64,000 bases of DNA from Amaurobius ferox (GCA_951213105.1 OX578133.1:139290813-139354812), one strand, 5' to 3'. Numbered from the stretch's first letter, positions 1 to 12,840 are shown. Numbers and translations: made by a program. Notes: generated from the sequence alone by a model not told the origin.

Positions 1-1550
1 CATATACTGGAGGTTAAAGCATGCAAGGTGGGTACTTCTCATAAAGTGATATCGCCAAATGCCTTAGGAACATTTTTTTTAAATCATGAAGATTGTGAGT
101 AAATGTTTCCATATCTGGAGTTTTATTGCTACATTATAGTTTTATGTTTAGGAACGTGAATATAGATGGCAACACCAGCACCAAAAAATGGCAGCCCATT
201 AAAAGCAACTTATTAAAAAATAACTAAAAAATTATGGGAAAAATCCTAAAAAGATAACTCTCCACATATATCATTTTAGTCAGAGGTGATGAAAAGGGTC
301 TCAGCTGCACATTGATAGCCTAGAAGCAAAAGCACCCGATCCCACATACCTAAATATTTAATCAATAATGGGAGACGCCACTTACCTGGCCTCTCCTGGC
401 CAGTATTCTTGACTCACCAACACCTCAGCTAAAGAAAATATATAAAATTCCAAAGATGGAAATAGCTGACAATAATATCAGCCAACGTGTATTCTTAAAA
501 CTGGCTGTCTTGAATCTCCACCTAGTTACTCTAAATGAACAATTATCTGAATCCATACACTATTCTATATAAGCTGAAATTTCATAAGACAAAATAAACA
601 CTCCATTGTAGGATACCTGTTTCCATATTTATTAAATTTCATATATGAATTATATATGTTATGTATGTCATGTGCCTTCTTGAGCAATAAAAATATAATC
701 ATGTAATTGGATTCAATAATTCACTTAATCAGTATTAATATACTGTGTCATATTTTTCAAAATTCAATTAATATTTTCAATCCATAAATTCTTTATATTC
801 ATTATTTATGATAATCATTTGCATTATAAATGCTACCTTTAATTTAATCATTATATTGTGACACATATCAACTATCAATACTCCTTATAATACTCTTTAA
901 ACTTTAATTAACATTTAACTTCATATTGTATCAAGAATCATTATAATTATCATTAAATCAACATCTCCCTTCAAATCATTCTATTTTTGTAACTCACATC
1001 AGTAATCAATACTCTTTATAATAAAACTTTCATTCATGTTCTACAATTGTATCATTTTTTATCCATACTTTATTTCTTAATTCTAATTAGCACATTTAAT
1101 TTTGAATTTATTTATTGGGATACATTTAGAATGTACCATCTTAGCATAATAGCTACATAAAATTTGTGTAGTTATCAATCTAGTACAAAATAATTGCATA
1201 TTAAGTATCTTACTCTTATATAAATCTTTCTGAGTATAACTCAATAAGTGCAGCCAAAAATTCCTCATTATAGTAAATTACTATATTTAATAATTCTATA
1301 AGGATTAATTCCTTTATGAAGATTTGCACAAGACAAACATAGAATTATTTGTGCTTATACTCACCGAATTAGAACTCGTTAAAATTAACCTTAATCCTAT
1401 CATCCTCCATATCTCCTTCTTATCATATCTCGAAATTCAAAATATCAAATTGTAATATAATGTGTCTAATTTTCATTTTGTTAATATATTTCATGTTTCC
1501 AAATCAATTATATAAATATTGTGCTCTCATTTTATTTTAGTTTATATTAC
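1..1550. other. AT-rich non-coding stretch
   Basis: No supported gene. Reading frames are short and of the composition expected from AT-rich DNA. I see no splice-bounded coding segment, tRNA or clear terminal repeats. The stretch ends where the TIR element at 1551 begins. Confidence 0.6.
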
Positions 1551-3314
1551 CAGAGTTTGAAATAGGGCTTGAAATTTTGGGGGGGGGGGATATTCCCCAT
1601 TTAACAAACATTTTGGGGGTGATTTTCAAAAACTTGGGGGGAAATTTAAAAATCCAGGATTTTTATTAGTAAAACGTCAAACAAGGATATTTTTATATTA
1701 CAAGAGACTTTCAAAATTAACATTTAGTATTTTTAGCCTTGATTTGAAAATTATCAACTTTATTTCTTAAATTAATTGGAAACCCCTTTATATGATTGAA
1801 AATGGAAAGCAAAGAGGAAAATATATGCCGTTATTTTATAAATCGCATAATTTTAGGATAAGGCACATTTTGAATACTAGTCTATATTTGCACCTCGCTA
1901 AACTAATGTTATTCAAAATATTTTGAACTAAAAATATTTTTTTAAGTACTTTTAGTAAAATTAAGAGGAGAAAGATGTTCATTTTTAATTGAAATTAGAT
2001 ATTCAACTTTGGGTGCAAATATATCAAATTCTAATTTATGCTCTTCAAATGTATTTCTGATTAGCCTTATAATTCTAAATGCCTAAATAATTTAAAATGT
2101 TTTAATTTCATTATCCTAAACATATATCTCAATTTCATTTATAATATTTTTAAAAGGTAATAAATATTCCAGCATAAAAAGCACAAATCTAAAAATATCA
2201 GTGGATGCAAACAGATTGAAAAAATGGAAAATATTTAAAAATAAAACGAAATATACCGGTGATTGTGTTTAAATAAAAAATATCCGCGATATTGCTGAAC
2301 TGTCTTATAAATTACTATGTAATAAATGAAACACGAAAACCCATGAATATGCTGCAATGGATTTTTTTGCTACTGAAATAGTCATTTCCATCCCAAGGAT
2401 TTCATTGAGAAATGTCTTTGATGCTGGAATCCCACCAAAGTCCTTTAAATATTTGTATATTTTCCGGGAGATGAAAAAATTGGGTTTTTCGAGAAAATGA
2501 CAAGTTTATTGCTTAGGTTAAGTATTTAAAGAGGTCAATCAAAAGACCTAAAATGACGTTTTGTCTGTTATAATAATTTTCTTCGCATTTCTGCAAAAGG
2601 TAGCTCGCATTGATTTCGGAATCATTAAAAAACGTACTTTCTATATTTGGTAGCAAAATTTAAGATTATCGTATTTTCATCTCGCAAATACTCTTTTTTT
2701 TTTTTTTTTCATCTTTTCCTATAAATGTTTATTAATTGTGCACAATAGCATGAATCCTGTGGGGCACATCATTAGGAGTGGCCAAAGCAGTTGAGATTTC
2801 TTTGGAGATATAATATTTTTAGCGAAAAAGTTGGAATATCTTTTACCCAGAACAATGTGCAGAAAAAAAAATGCAATGAATTCTGGAAAATAGGAACGTT
2901 TGTACCTAGTGTGCTCGGCTCTATGAACTCAGGAAAAATGAAGCATCGTTAAAAAGCACCTAGTCGCGATTTGTCCGTAACTAGTGGACAATGGAATGAT
3001 GCATCGCACCCATTCCAGATGCAGCCCCTTAGAAATTTTTGGGAGAAACGGTGTGACTTAGAAATTTCCTGGAAAAGAGAAGTTGCTGGGATAGCTTTCG
3101 GGAGATGTGTAACTTCCCGATAAAAATACGCATGGATCCGCAAGACATTTGCTCTCCCGCACATTCTTCATGTTTATTTTCGAAATTTAAGGAGGATCGT
3201 AAGATGGAAGGCAACAACAAGCGTGTGCGATTTCCCTCACCGCAATTTTTTCTGTGCGGGATTTTTGAATTTTATGCGCGATTCGCTCAAACTCACATCT
3301 TATTTCAAACCCTG
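1551..3314. mobile_element. Non-autonomous DNA transposon with CAGRGTTTGAAATA ends
   Basis: The left end reads CAGAGTTTGAAATAGG. The right end, reverse-complemented, reads CAGGGTTTGAAATAAG, giving terminal inverted repeats of about 16 bp. The five bases just outside each end are identical (ATTAC), a possible 5-bp target duplication. No transposase is visible inside; the interior is AT-rich with a G-run near 1580. The last 200 bp recur in opposite orientation at 24.77-24.98 kb, so this is a dispersed family. CAG-type ends suggest a hAT-like element, but hAT normally makes 8-bp duplications, so the superfamily is open. Confidence 0.55.
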
Positions 3315-3689
3315 ATTACTTCATATTTCAAATCAATTATCTAAAAATTATGTATTATTATTTTTTGCTTATCGATCTATAGGTTATCAATATGTAGTTA
3401 ATATACATGAATGTCTTATACAATACTCCATTTACATAAATCAATAATAAAATTTGTACTTAATCTTATTTTTAACATATTTTATATTCAGAATTCCTCT
3501 CCCTCCTGCCTTAGGAATGTTTAAAACATTATAGCTACTTATTCACTTTTATTTTGGAGTTAACTTAGAGAATTTGAATTTTAGTTCAAAGAGTTACTCA
3601 CTGATACTTTGTTTTTTTAATTTCAGCATCAGAGTCTTTATTTAGCTCTTGTTTTAATTGTAATGTCGACACTGTAGACCAGTCCTTGT

Positions 3690-4530
3690 AGACCACTCCT
3701 TAAAAAATGCCTTGAAAGGATGCTAATGTTTACTCCATGCAATTGTAGTGGCTAATGTCGTTCTTTTTTTATTTCATCTACCTTGCATGTATCTCTTATA
3801 AGATCAGGTTCTCTATCCACAACAGGAAGATACAAGACTTTTGGCTGGTAAACATGATAGTACTCTTCTCTCTTTTCTGTTGCAAATGCCTTGAGCACCC
3901 ACAAAGGAAGGATATGGCTTTCCATTCCCTTTTAGGGTAGCAAACTTGCAATTACTTCTGCAATTCTGCTATGATCTTTTCCCATTTATCTCCTCGGATT
4001 TTATAGAAATAAATAATTCTCCTCCAATTTGTGGAGACAAAAATACTAGGTATTATAAGAGTAAATATATAAACATTGGATTATGACTTCAACTTGCAGA
4101 TAATCATGTTCTTTGTTGCCATTTTGGGCAAGTTCCATTGTATGCTCTTTCAGCTTACATCATCCAACAATTTTTCCACCAAATTACTGCTTCACATAGA
4201 TTCTTAATATGCATCAGATACTTTCATCATAAATATGTAATTATTTGTTATAGAGCATATTTCTTCGAGAATGTAATAACGTTTGAAGGCCGACTTCCAG
4301 CCTGTGGCCTGAGAGCCACTACTCTAGCCACGTCCAGGAGGTTGAATGTGTCGTTGCCAGTATATCTTCTCCATTGCTAGGGTCAGAGGTTGCATTTCAT
4401 TGGCTTTCACTTGCTCTTTTTTCAGAGCCTCAAAGGTTTCTTACTTGAAGGGGTCTCATGAAAGGGGAAAATACGATGCTTGCAGTATTTGTCACCTCAA
4501 AGCTCTTGTTTTACAGAAAACATATCTGAT
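3690..4530 (-). pseudogene. Degenerate, intronless coding-like region of unknown identity
   Basis: I do not recognise this. On the - strand, protein-like segments appear in successive frames with no intron signals. One near 4360-4450 includes EALKKEQVKANEMQPL. One near 4080-4140 includes KLKEHTMELAQNGNKEHDYL. One near 3745-3920 includes LPLWVLKAFATEKREEYY followed by LYLPVVDREPDLIRDT. Frameshifts and stops separate them. Composition and residue usage are more protein-like than the surrounding AT-rich DNA. The pattern fits a processed pseudogene or a decayed transposon ORF. Chance is possible, because each open piece is under about 70 codons. Confidence 0.3.
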
Positions 4531-4539
4531 AAATCTTTT

Positions 4540-6122
4540 ATCATGACAAAAACTAATTCAAATTTTGCCAAGGCATATTGTCCAAGATCCTAAAGTGCAT
4601 GTGTACCAAATTTCATGTCCATACAATGTTTAGATTTTCCACTACAGATGAACAGACAGACATATTCCTTTACTATTATAGATGTAAGTTATTTTTCGTT
4701 TCTTTTTAGCGGAATTGTTAAGTTTGAAAATAACCATACAGATTTATAAATATTGTCATGCCTGATAATACTCTTTGTTCCATTCTCATAAGTTTAATAT
4801 AATTCATGCATTTTTTTTTTTTTGAAAAATGGGCTCATTTTATGGTAAGTTTCATTTTTGTCACTTAAATTTCCACTTTTTTCTTTAGGCAGTCAAATTT
4901 TGTGTGTAAAAGGACATTTTATTTCACAAGATTGAAAATATTATTGATATGAAAATGTGAAACACACTAGTCCACCTATTTCTTTGAAATCAATGTCTGT
5001 TAAATAATTTGAGAGATTGATTGAAACATTTGATATAAGTAGATGTGGTGAAAATCAGTTTATAATCTCTAAATATATAAAAAAAATAGAACAAATCTTA
5101 AGATTGATTAATATCCCCCCCCCCCCCCTGTGCTATTTTATAAAACCATTGAATCCAAATTTTAAAACTACACCCAATTAATGTTACTTGAGAAATTGAG
5201 ACTAATTACTTGAGAAATATTTATATTTCTTAACTACACATTACTTATGTAAAATTCAATTTTTTGTTTTGCATGATCTATATCCATTTTGTTCTTAAAA
5301 TTTAAAATAGATATTACAGTTGAAAATGGGGCTAAAACAAAACTTGCGCTCTGTGAATAGACAATGGTTAATAAGTTTATTTTATGTACCCCAATTTACA
5401 ATGATTATTATTATGATTTTGGGTGATATTCACACAAATCGTTTCTTTAGCAACCTAAAATATTATCACAGTTTCCATCTTAACACCATCAGAAATATTG
5501 AAAAATTCTCTTTCAAACAAACTTTAAACAAATGTATATGATTAATAGAAGAATTTTCATTAATTTTAAAAAATATACTTTCATGCATTTTAAACCTTTC
5601 CAATTTTTATATTATGATATAAAAATAATTGACATACCATCTGATGTTTATAATTTAATTGCAGCTCCTTAAAATATCAAAGACTGCTCCAAAATAAAAA
5701 ATAATTTCCAAAACCCCATCTTTTGATTAATTATAAATATTTTAACCCTGAAAACTCTTCAAATTTTTGAATCAGTGGAGCATTCACCATTAAAACCGGA
5801 CTCTTTTTCTCCTGACTGCTACCACCATCTATAAGCAGACACATTTTATATTGTACATTTTACGAGAGCATGCCATTTTTATATTATTGAAGTAGCTGGT
5901 ACTTATTTAATTATTTATAAGTAGTGGCTGCTTATTTAGCATGTATTCAAACTTTTCACAAATTGGTGAACAAAGGAAGAAATGATCCCGTAAAACCACG
6001 CATACCCAGAACAATCTGCTTCTCCAAGCCTAGGCACTTTTTGATGCTGAGCCTAATGCAGCAAAAAATCATATTAAATACATTTTGTTTTAAAACACAT
6101 CTACAGTTATCATAGAAATAAA
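4540..6122. other. AT-rich non-coding stretch
   Basis: No supported gene. The stretch holds a C-run at about 5107-5118. Near 4560-4660 is a sequence of the kind repeated in arthropod genomes (a 'taccaaatttcatg' stretch followed by 'gaacagacagac'). The reading frames present have no family signature. Confidence 0.5.
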
Positions 6123-6720
6123 CAGTCAAGACACATTATTGGAACCACCAGCTATCACCAATATCCAGAGTAACCGCCGTGTGCAGTGTGGACAGTAGCT
6201 AGATGGGCTAGTAGTAACTCAGTAAGGTTCTTAAAGGTGTTCACAGGTATGTGGAGCCATGCTGACTGCAGTATATCTGACAACTGCTGGAGTGTGCATG
6301 GTGGAGAATCCATGGAGCGAACAACCCGAATGAGGTGGTCCCACAGATGCTCACTTAGGTTTAAGTCTGGGAAATTAGGGGGCCAGGAAAGTACTCTGAA
6401 GTCTTTATCATGGTCCTCCAACCACTCTCGGACAGTACTCACTGTGTGACACATTGCATTGTCATGCTGGTATATCCCATCTGCCCCACTTAATACAATC
6501 AACATGTATGAGTGTATGTGGTCTGATAATTATCCCTTTTTCCAAATCTGATACATTGCTCCTTTTAGCCATGACAGCAACAAGTGATATGTTTTCAGAA
6601 TGCCTGCACCACATCTTATATATCGATCTAAGCCAGCTCACGACACATGCCTTCTTTCATTGGCTACATGCTGCTAATGTCAAAAGTTTGAGGTTGTCAC
6701 AATAATGTGACTCGACCCTG
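6123..6720 (-). mobile_element. Internally deleted Tc1/mariner-type element
   Basis: The left end (CAGTCAAGACACATTATTGG) matches the reverse complement of the right end (CAGGGTCGAGTCACATTATT) with a few differences. A TA dinucleotide follows the right end. At about 600 bp the element is less than half the length of a typical Tc1-like element. It keeps only the C-terminal catalytic part of the transposase, so it is a deletion derivative. Confidence 0.7.
6155..6505 (-). pseudogene. Tc1-like transposase, C-terminal DDE fragment
   Basis: The 116-residue reading frame matches the C-terminal half of a Tc1-type DDE transposase. The second catalytic Asp sits in QHDNAMCH, and the third acidic residue in PDLNLSEHLWD, the usual PDLNPIEHLWD motif with two changes. 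By my count 36 residues separate the two, against 34 in classical Tc1, which recalls the DD36E branch. The N-terminal helix-turn-helix domains and the first catalytic Asp are missing. It is non-functional alone and lies inside the deleted element at 6123-6720. Confidence 0.8.
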
Positions 6721-6722
6721 TA

Positions 6723-8447
6723 TATTGGTATTATTGCATTTGAAAGTCCTGACTCCACCAATGTTTATTGATCATGAACCTTGAAAACCTGTTTGTTTTG
6801 TTGACTATTACTTGTATGATATCAATACTGAAATATAAATTTAAAAAAATAATTAAAAATATTAATTAAAGAATCTTTGAACTTTTTGTCCAGAGTTCAG
6901 AAACTAAAGAAATGGCATATCTTCGACATTTGATCAAATTTCATCAACAACGTCATCACACTTATCGGTGTCTTTCAAATAAACTTCCTTACTAAAGCAC
7001 ATACCAACTATTTCACTTTCTTCACTTATATCGCTATGAGATTCATTCATTGAGTGTAACACCTCACTTTCAAAAAGATAATTTCACTCTTTTCGCCATG
7101 ATTATTACAATTCTTCTGACTAAATTCTTGCTAGCTCATATGCACTTTTCCTGAAAACCAGCAATAATAATTCCCAGCTTTAATGTTCTTTTAAACATAC
7201 CACCTAAGACCCTCATCGTTAAAATAAACACACAATAGCTGCCATAAAAGAAACCATCCCTTTAAATCTCCTAGTCAACATGCCTTTTAAATCAGAATTG
7301 CCACGACAGCTTGCACATGTGTTTGTTTATACAGTCAACTTAGTCAACATTCTCAGGCAAACCAAAAACCAAATTGAAAATTAAAACATTTCTCCATCTT
7401 TATTTGAGAAAATTGTGGTTTACATCACTGCTTTTCTTATGACCATAGTTATAAAATAGTGGCAATTTAGATATGTTATTTTGAATTGGTTATTAAATGT
7501 TTTTATTCTCAAGAGTTGTCACTGCTGAAGAGTTATTTCAAATAAAACAACTCATCTCATTACCAAGTAATTGCACTAAACACAAATAAATTGTGTCTTA
7601 GACATATGCAAATTCAATCCTTGATCTTATTATGTATCAGTATACTGGATTTTCTTCACATAGAACTTTATTATTCTCCACTTATCATTCTGGAAGGCTA
7701 ATAAAGTCACTACTGACCCTTGGGTCCTCAAAAATTTCTATTCCCTACACAGTCATACTGGAAAATTTTTGAATTATAATCTATTAGATATATGTTATGC
7801 AAGAGGTATTTGGTTGATATAATGCTGTCATCATTGAATATAATGTTGACAATAAGATGATTTTCCTAGTATATGTGATATTAATTTATACATATAATTT
7901 TTTTTTAAGATACAGAAAGTGCTTTATAAAAGCTTTATGCTTATCAACATTGCTCTTGTATAGCTTTGCCTATAAAAGAAACAAAATTAGACTGTTGTGA
8001 TATAAGATACTAAAATTAAATATTGCAACTATTTCTTTGTTCATTATAGTTTTTAAATTGTAGCTTTAATTTTTTTTGTCTTAATATTATTAATAACAAT
8101 GCTAAACTAATAAGATCTAATAAAAGCAAATTGGTCTAATAGCTGATAGTAGTATTTATTAGAAATCTGGATTTTATAATATATTAATTTATTCATCCAA
8201 AATGTACTTTTTTTAATTTTCCTCTTCAGAATGGTGGTATCTGTTTCCAAGCAAGACAAGTAGTTGAAAATTTTATATTCTGCAACCAAACAGTTGATTG
8301 TGATAAAAGTTTTGATTGTATTTTCCCCATTCTGCCATCTGAATCTCATAGATTTGTTGCAATCAAAAGACATCATAAACCACCTGTTTTATTTGAGGGA
8401 TCCATGAATGAGTTATCATCAGATGGTAATACTTTATTAATCATATA
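6723..8447. other. Non-coding stretch with one short acidic reading frame
   Basis: No supported gene. On the - strand around 6935-7090 a short frame contains SMNESHSDISEESEIVG, a Ser/Glu-rich stretch of the sort found at the N-terminus of some transposases (piggyBac, for example). It is too short to assign and stops follow. The rest is AT-rich and featureless. Confidence 0.4.
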
Positions 8448-9993
8448 CAGGGTGTCCCAAAAATGACTGACACATTTGAAAAATGTTTTTAAAAAAACAG
8501 TAATCGATAGAAATGTAGCATTTGCTGCATTGTACTTGGAAAACCAGGGAATTTTATTCAACCAATTTTCAAAATTTGTTACAAAAGTCACCAACAGATA
8601 GCGCTGCTGAATGGGAAAACTAATAAAAAGTATGATCATGTTGCAAAAACTACAAAACAATGTTTTCAAAATAACCACCATTGGCAGCAACAACATGGTG
8701 CAGTCTAAGAACAAAATTCGCAGACACCTGTGCAAACATTTCAGCCAGAATGGTCTCGCATGCAGCAGAGATGTATTGTTGCATTTCCGCAATCATTTGT
8801 GGATTTTGGTGATACACCTGGTCTTTCAGGTACCTCCACAGAAAAAGTCACATGGTGTCAAATCTGGTGAATAGGGAGGCCAATCCATGCCACGTCCTGT
8901 ATGCCTGGCATATTCAAGGGCAATCACATGATCATCGAAATGTTTGCTAAAAAAATCAAACACTTCAGGTATTCGATGTGGCCGGGCACCGTCTTGCATG
9001 AAACACAAGGTGTTCCTACCATCCTCCAAAGCATCTTGAATCACCACAAATTCATGCAGAATGCCAGATACCGTACTGCAGTAACCATTTCGTGGTGGAA
9101 AAATGGCTCAATGTGTCCTTTGGAGGAAATGGGGGCCCAAACCATGACTTTTGCGGTATGCAGGGATGAAGGTACGACAACCTGAGGATTTTCTGTACCC
9201 CAAATGCACCAGTTCTGCTTGTTGACAAAGCCGTCAAAGAAAAAATATGCCTTGTTGGAAAACCAAATGTTTCCAACATCGATTTTGCCAGCATCCAGCT
9301 GCTGCAGCATAGTGTTTGCTAACGTTTTGTGTGCATTCATGGCACCAGCACCCTGGGGTTGGCGAGTCTGGATCTTGTAAGGGAACGAGTGAAGGCTATG
9401 GCACATGATATGGTGCATGGATCTTCGTCGTAGTCCAGCCTCAGATGCAACACAATGAACAGAAACCCGGGGCCATTGTTGGATCACCTACTGAACGATT
9501 TCAGCATTCGCCTGTCATTGCCGAACTTGGGCGGCCGACATTTTCAGCACAGTCATCATTGACATTCCCAGTCCATTCAAATTTTTCTAACAGAACCTTT
9601 ATTGCATTGATTGACTGTTCTTTTTTGACATTAAATTTCCTTTGGAAGCTGCACCTTGTTTCAACAAAACTGTGGTCCTGGCTGTGAAACTCCAAAACAA
9701 GAAACATCTGCTGTTCCAACAAATAAACCAACAGCAACTTGAAAACTTTAAGAAGCACATGCTAGCAGAATGCTGAGTAAAGTACAGAATGGCAATCTGA
9801 CAGTATGCATTTCCCTGCAGCTCTCACACAACCGCAGGACCATCTGTTTGTGACCTTTGTAACAAATTTTAAAAATTGGTTAAATAAAATTCCCTGGTTT
9901 TCCAAGTACAATGCAGCAAACGCTACATTTCTATCGCCTTCTGTATTTTTTAGTGCATTTTTCAAATGTGTCAGTCATTTTTGGGACACCCTG
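8448..9993 (-). mobile_element. Tc1/mariner-superfamily element with long terminal inverted repeats
   Basis: Both ends carry CAGGGTGTCCCAAAAATGAC in inverted orientation and are flanked by TA, the superfamily target. The inverted repeats run well past the tips: about 150 bp at each end align, including a shared block around 'ccagggaattttattcaacc' on the left and its complement on the right. Total length is about 1,546 bp. The interior encodes a broken transposase on the - strand. Confidence 0.85.
8826..9758 (-). pseudogene. Transposase pseudogene (helix-turn-helix plus DDD-type catalytic domain)
   Basis: Three frame-shifted segments make up one transposase. At 9758-9501 is an N-terminal helix-turn-helix-like part (FVETRCSFQRKFNV then NAIKVLLEKFE, GRPSSA), as in arthropod DUF4817-type transposases. 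At 9487-9041 is the start of the catalytic core, where the motif that should carry the first catalytic Asp/Glu reads FSNKAYF, so that residue is lost. At 9047-8826 come QDGARPH (second Asp) and SPDLTPCDFF (third Asp), about 47 residues apart by my count, longer than the 34-41 usual for mariner-type DDD enzymes. It is inactive. The ends of the same element lie at 8448 and 9993. Confidence 0.8.
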
Positions 9994-10254
9994 TAAATTG
10001 TTATGTATTGTGTTAACTGTAAAAGTGTTACATATTATGGGTTAACTGCAACTGTTGCTGAAGTTTTGTTTTGTCCATGATCCATGTTATTTACCTCCTT
10101 TTTGTGTATTGGTTCTAGTAAATACTTATATTAAAATGCTGTATAAAGATTATAGTTGCACTGTAGATACCCTTACAAAGAATATAACAAATATTGCTGT
10201 CATCAATTATTAATTGCATATATGCTTTTCTGTTCAATATATTTAATCTATATA
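9994..10254. other. Spacer between two Tc1/mariner-type elements
   Basis: About 260 bp of AT-rich DNA with no feature I can name. The two flanking transposons are independent, because their ends and transposases differ. Confidence 0.6.
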
Positions 10255-11623
10255 CACTCATGTTTATGAAAATTACAACACCATGAAGGAATTAATTGTC
10301 AGATTAGAGTGAAATGTACGGGACATGCAAAGCAGGGTAGGACATGCAATTGATTAGAAATGCAGTGTGAACGTGCATGCTTGGACTCTGCAGTGTTCTC
10401 TGAATGGTCGTGTGAGGAGTATAAATAGAGAGATGCTGTGGAAGAGTCAGATAAGTATGGTATTTGTGTTCATGAGTTGAAAACTGTTCTATTGGAGTTA
10501 ATATGCCTCGTCAATGTCAGAGGGTGCATCATAAGCAAACTACAAAGTTCAAACGGAGATGCATACTCGGCCTGCAGGAAGATGGATTTTTGTATCAGGA
10601 TATTGCTGCCCATACTGAGCATAATGCCATGACAGCAATGAGAGTGTGGAAGCAGTGGACTGAAGAAAATCTGACAGTGGACCACGCAATGTGACTACAA
10701 CACGTGATCATAGCCATCCCATTCATATGGCAGTGACGAACCGTACAGCTTCTTCTCGAGTGTTAGTGCAGCACTGAAGCACTGTTACAGGTGTGGCATT
10801 GTCTGCTTCTACAGTTCAAAGGCGTCTGCTGTGCAAAGGACTGTGTGCAAGCATTCCTTTACAGAGGGTACCGTTGACCCGGAACCATCAACGCCTCAGG
10901 TTACAATGGACGTAGGAGTACAGATCGTGTTTTCGGATGAGTCCCACTATAACCTGGACTACAATGATGGCCGCATACAGTATTGTAGTGAGTGCCATCT
11001 TCCCGCATGTGTTTTAGTGTTCCATACTGCATGAACATTAAGTGTGATGGTGTGAGTTGCCATTGGCTCTCATAGGTGACCCCGTCTGCTACGTATTGCA
11101 GGTATGCTCAACAGCAACCACTACATCAGGGAGGTTCTGGAGGCCAAAGTTGTACCCTTCCTTCAGCACATGCCTGGTGCTATATTTCAACAAGACAACG
11201 CCTGACCACATGTTGCTAGGAATGTCCAAGCCTTCTTCACTGCACCACAGATACCACTTCTTCCTTATCCTACCCATTCACCAGACATGTCACCGATTGA
11301 ACATGTATGGGATATGGTCACTTAGTGACTATGCCTGTACTGTTTTCCAACAGTCACTACTAATGAACTGTGGACCAGATTGAAGAAGCCTAGCAGGCAA
11401 TACCCAAGGAACAAATCCAAACTATCTTTGATTCGATGCTGCGATGTTTAGAAGCTCTTATTGCCGCTAGGGGCGACTTCACAAAATACTGATTTTGTGC
11501 CAACAATGTGATTATTCTGAAACGGTAATCATTTATTTCTTTTACCATTAGTAATATGTGGTATAAATATCATTCTAATCAGACCAGTCCTTAATGGTGT
11601 TGCAATTTTCATAAACATGAGTG
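10255..11623 (+). mobile_element. Tc1-like (DD34E) transposon, decayed
   Basis: Terminal inverted repeats begin CACTCATGTTTATGAAAATT at the left, and the complement is at the right, each flanked by TA. The inverted match covers about 35 bp with one or two differences, ending in 'caacaccat'. The 1,369-bp length is normal for a Tc1-like element, so it is full length but mutated. Confidence 0.9.
10503..11480 (+). pseudogene. Tc1-like transposase pseudogene
   Basis: The N-terminal part starting at 10503 (MPRQCQRVHHKQTTKFKRR) is a paired-like helix-turn-helix, with DIAAHTEHNAMTAMRVW as its recognition region. The first catalytic Asp lies in VFSDESHYNLD (about 10930). The second is in QQDNA near 11190, followed directly by a TGA stop. 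The third residue, Glu, is in SPDMSPIEHVWD near 11290. The spacing between the last two is 34, the classical DD34E. Frameshifts and internal stops make it inactive. Context and terminal repeats leave little doubt about the family. Confidence 0.85.
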
Positions 11624-11829
11624 TATTATATCATAACTTTTTATGTTTTTGTTCTTTAACATCTATGTTTTTCTTATGAAAATCTATTTTAATTTCCCTG
11701 CACACATTTTAAAAATAAAAAAACTTTCATATATTTTAACATTACTTTGCATCTTAAAAATATATGAAATAAAATATTGTTTCCAACAATATTTATAGGC
11801 AAGTTTCAAAATTTATGGTTGTCTACCTA

Positions 11830-12840
11830 ATAAGTTAATTTTTCAATTAAGCAACTACAGATACTTTCATTGATTTAGCATCATTCTTATCAATTTGGCA
11901 ACATTTTTGTAAATTTGGCAGCATTTAAAAAATTGACACGTTGGCAATATTTTGCGAAATTAGTCTCCAAAATTTTGTCAAATGTTTCGGACAGAGAAAT
12001 AGGTTATTCTTATAGTTAATAAATGCCTATTGACGAATTGTTAGATATCAAGATACAAAACTATTACCCACGGCATCTTCTCTCTTGAATGGAATGAACT
12101 AGATCCACAAGAATGATGTTAACAAATTTATCACATAATATTACGTGTGAAAAGTGAACATATATCACAATAACTAATACTTTTTAATTGTGATTTTTTG
12201 ATAAATATATGTGAAAAATGTGCAGTATCTCGAGAACAGTTCATGGTAGCATTCTAAAGTTTGTGTTAATCATTTTCTAATGAAAAATTGCGTAAAAAAT
12301 TATTTACATAACTCTATTGAAAGTTTTGATTTTTCGATAATTTTTTCAAAATTTCATTTTAAAATTTGCAGGTCTTGCAAATATTCGATTGTGTTTAAAA
12401 ACAAGAGGCTTCCAGTATTCACTGATTGTAATTTTTGTACCAAATTTCATTTGAATATCTCCATTCATTTATTGAGATATCGTCTCCACAGACTCAATGA
12501 CACACATACCCACATACTTACACACACAGAGACATCACCTCAAAACATTTTATTCGTGTTCAGAGTTTCTGGAAACATGCTTTCCCATCAAAAACTCAAA
12601 TTCTAATTTTTGACCCCCGTCAAAATACTTTCCTTATACATTATACTATGTATATACTATGTATATAAGGAAAGTAAAAATCTGATGTGAGCAACACATG
12701 ACTTTCCTTATATAATGCAATGAATTTATTCTTTTACAGTGAAAACACCACTTTGGAATGTTTTCACACCCTCCCTTTACCTGAGTTTCTGAACAATTCG
12801 GACTTAAAAAATATAAAATTTTGCAAATCATTAGATTAGT
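11830..12840 (-). repeat. Dispersed repeat, copy related to 55.74-57.2 kb
   Basis: Read on the - strand, this segment parallels 55.74-57.2 kb. Shared parts include a palindrome-like block in which ACTTTCCTTATA and TATAAGGAAAGT flank an AT core (about 12630-12675), a block coding-like for 'gagacgatatctca', and further on short alternating motifs of the type 'ttggcaacattt' / 'aaattgataaaaatg'. At 12690-12750 it also contains the 'cattgcattatataaggaaagtc' core found in every unit of the tandem array at 57.2-58.4 kb. It has no coding capacity I can support. Confidence 0.6.

Noticed and set aside
9445..9687. Plus-strand frames over the transposon at 8448-9993
   Set aside because: They are shadows of the minus-strand transposase, which has the family motifs.
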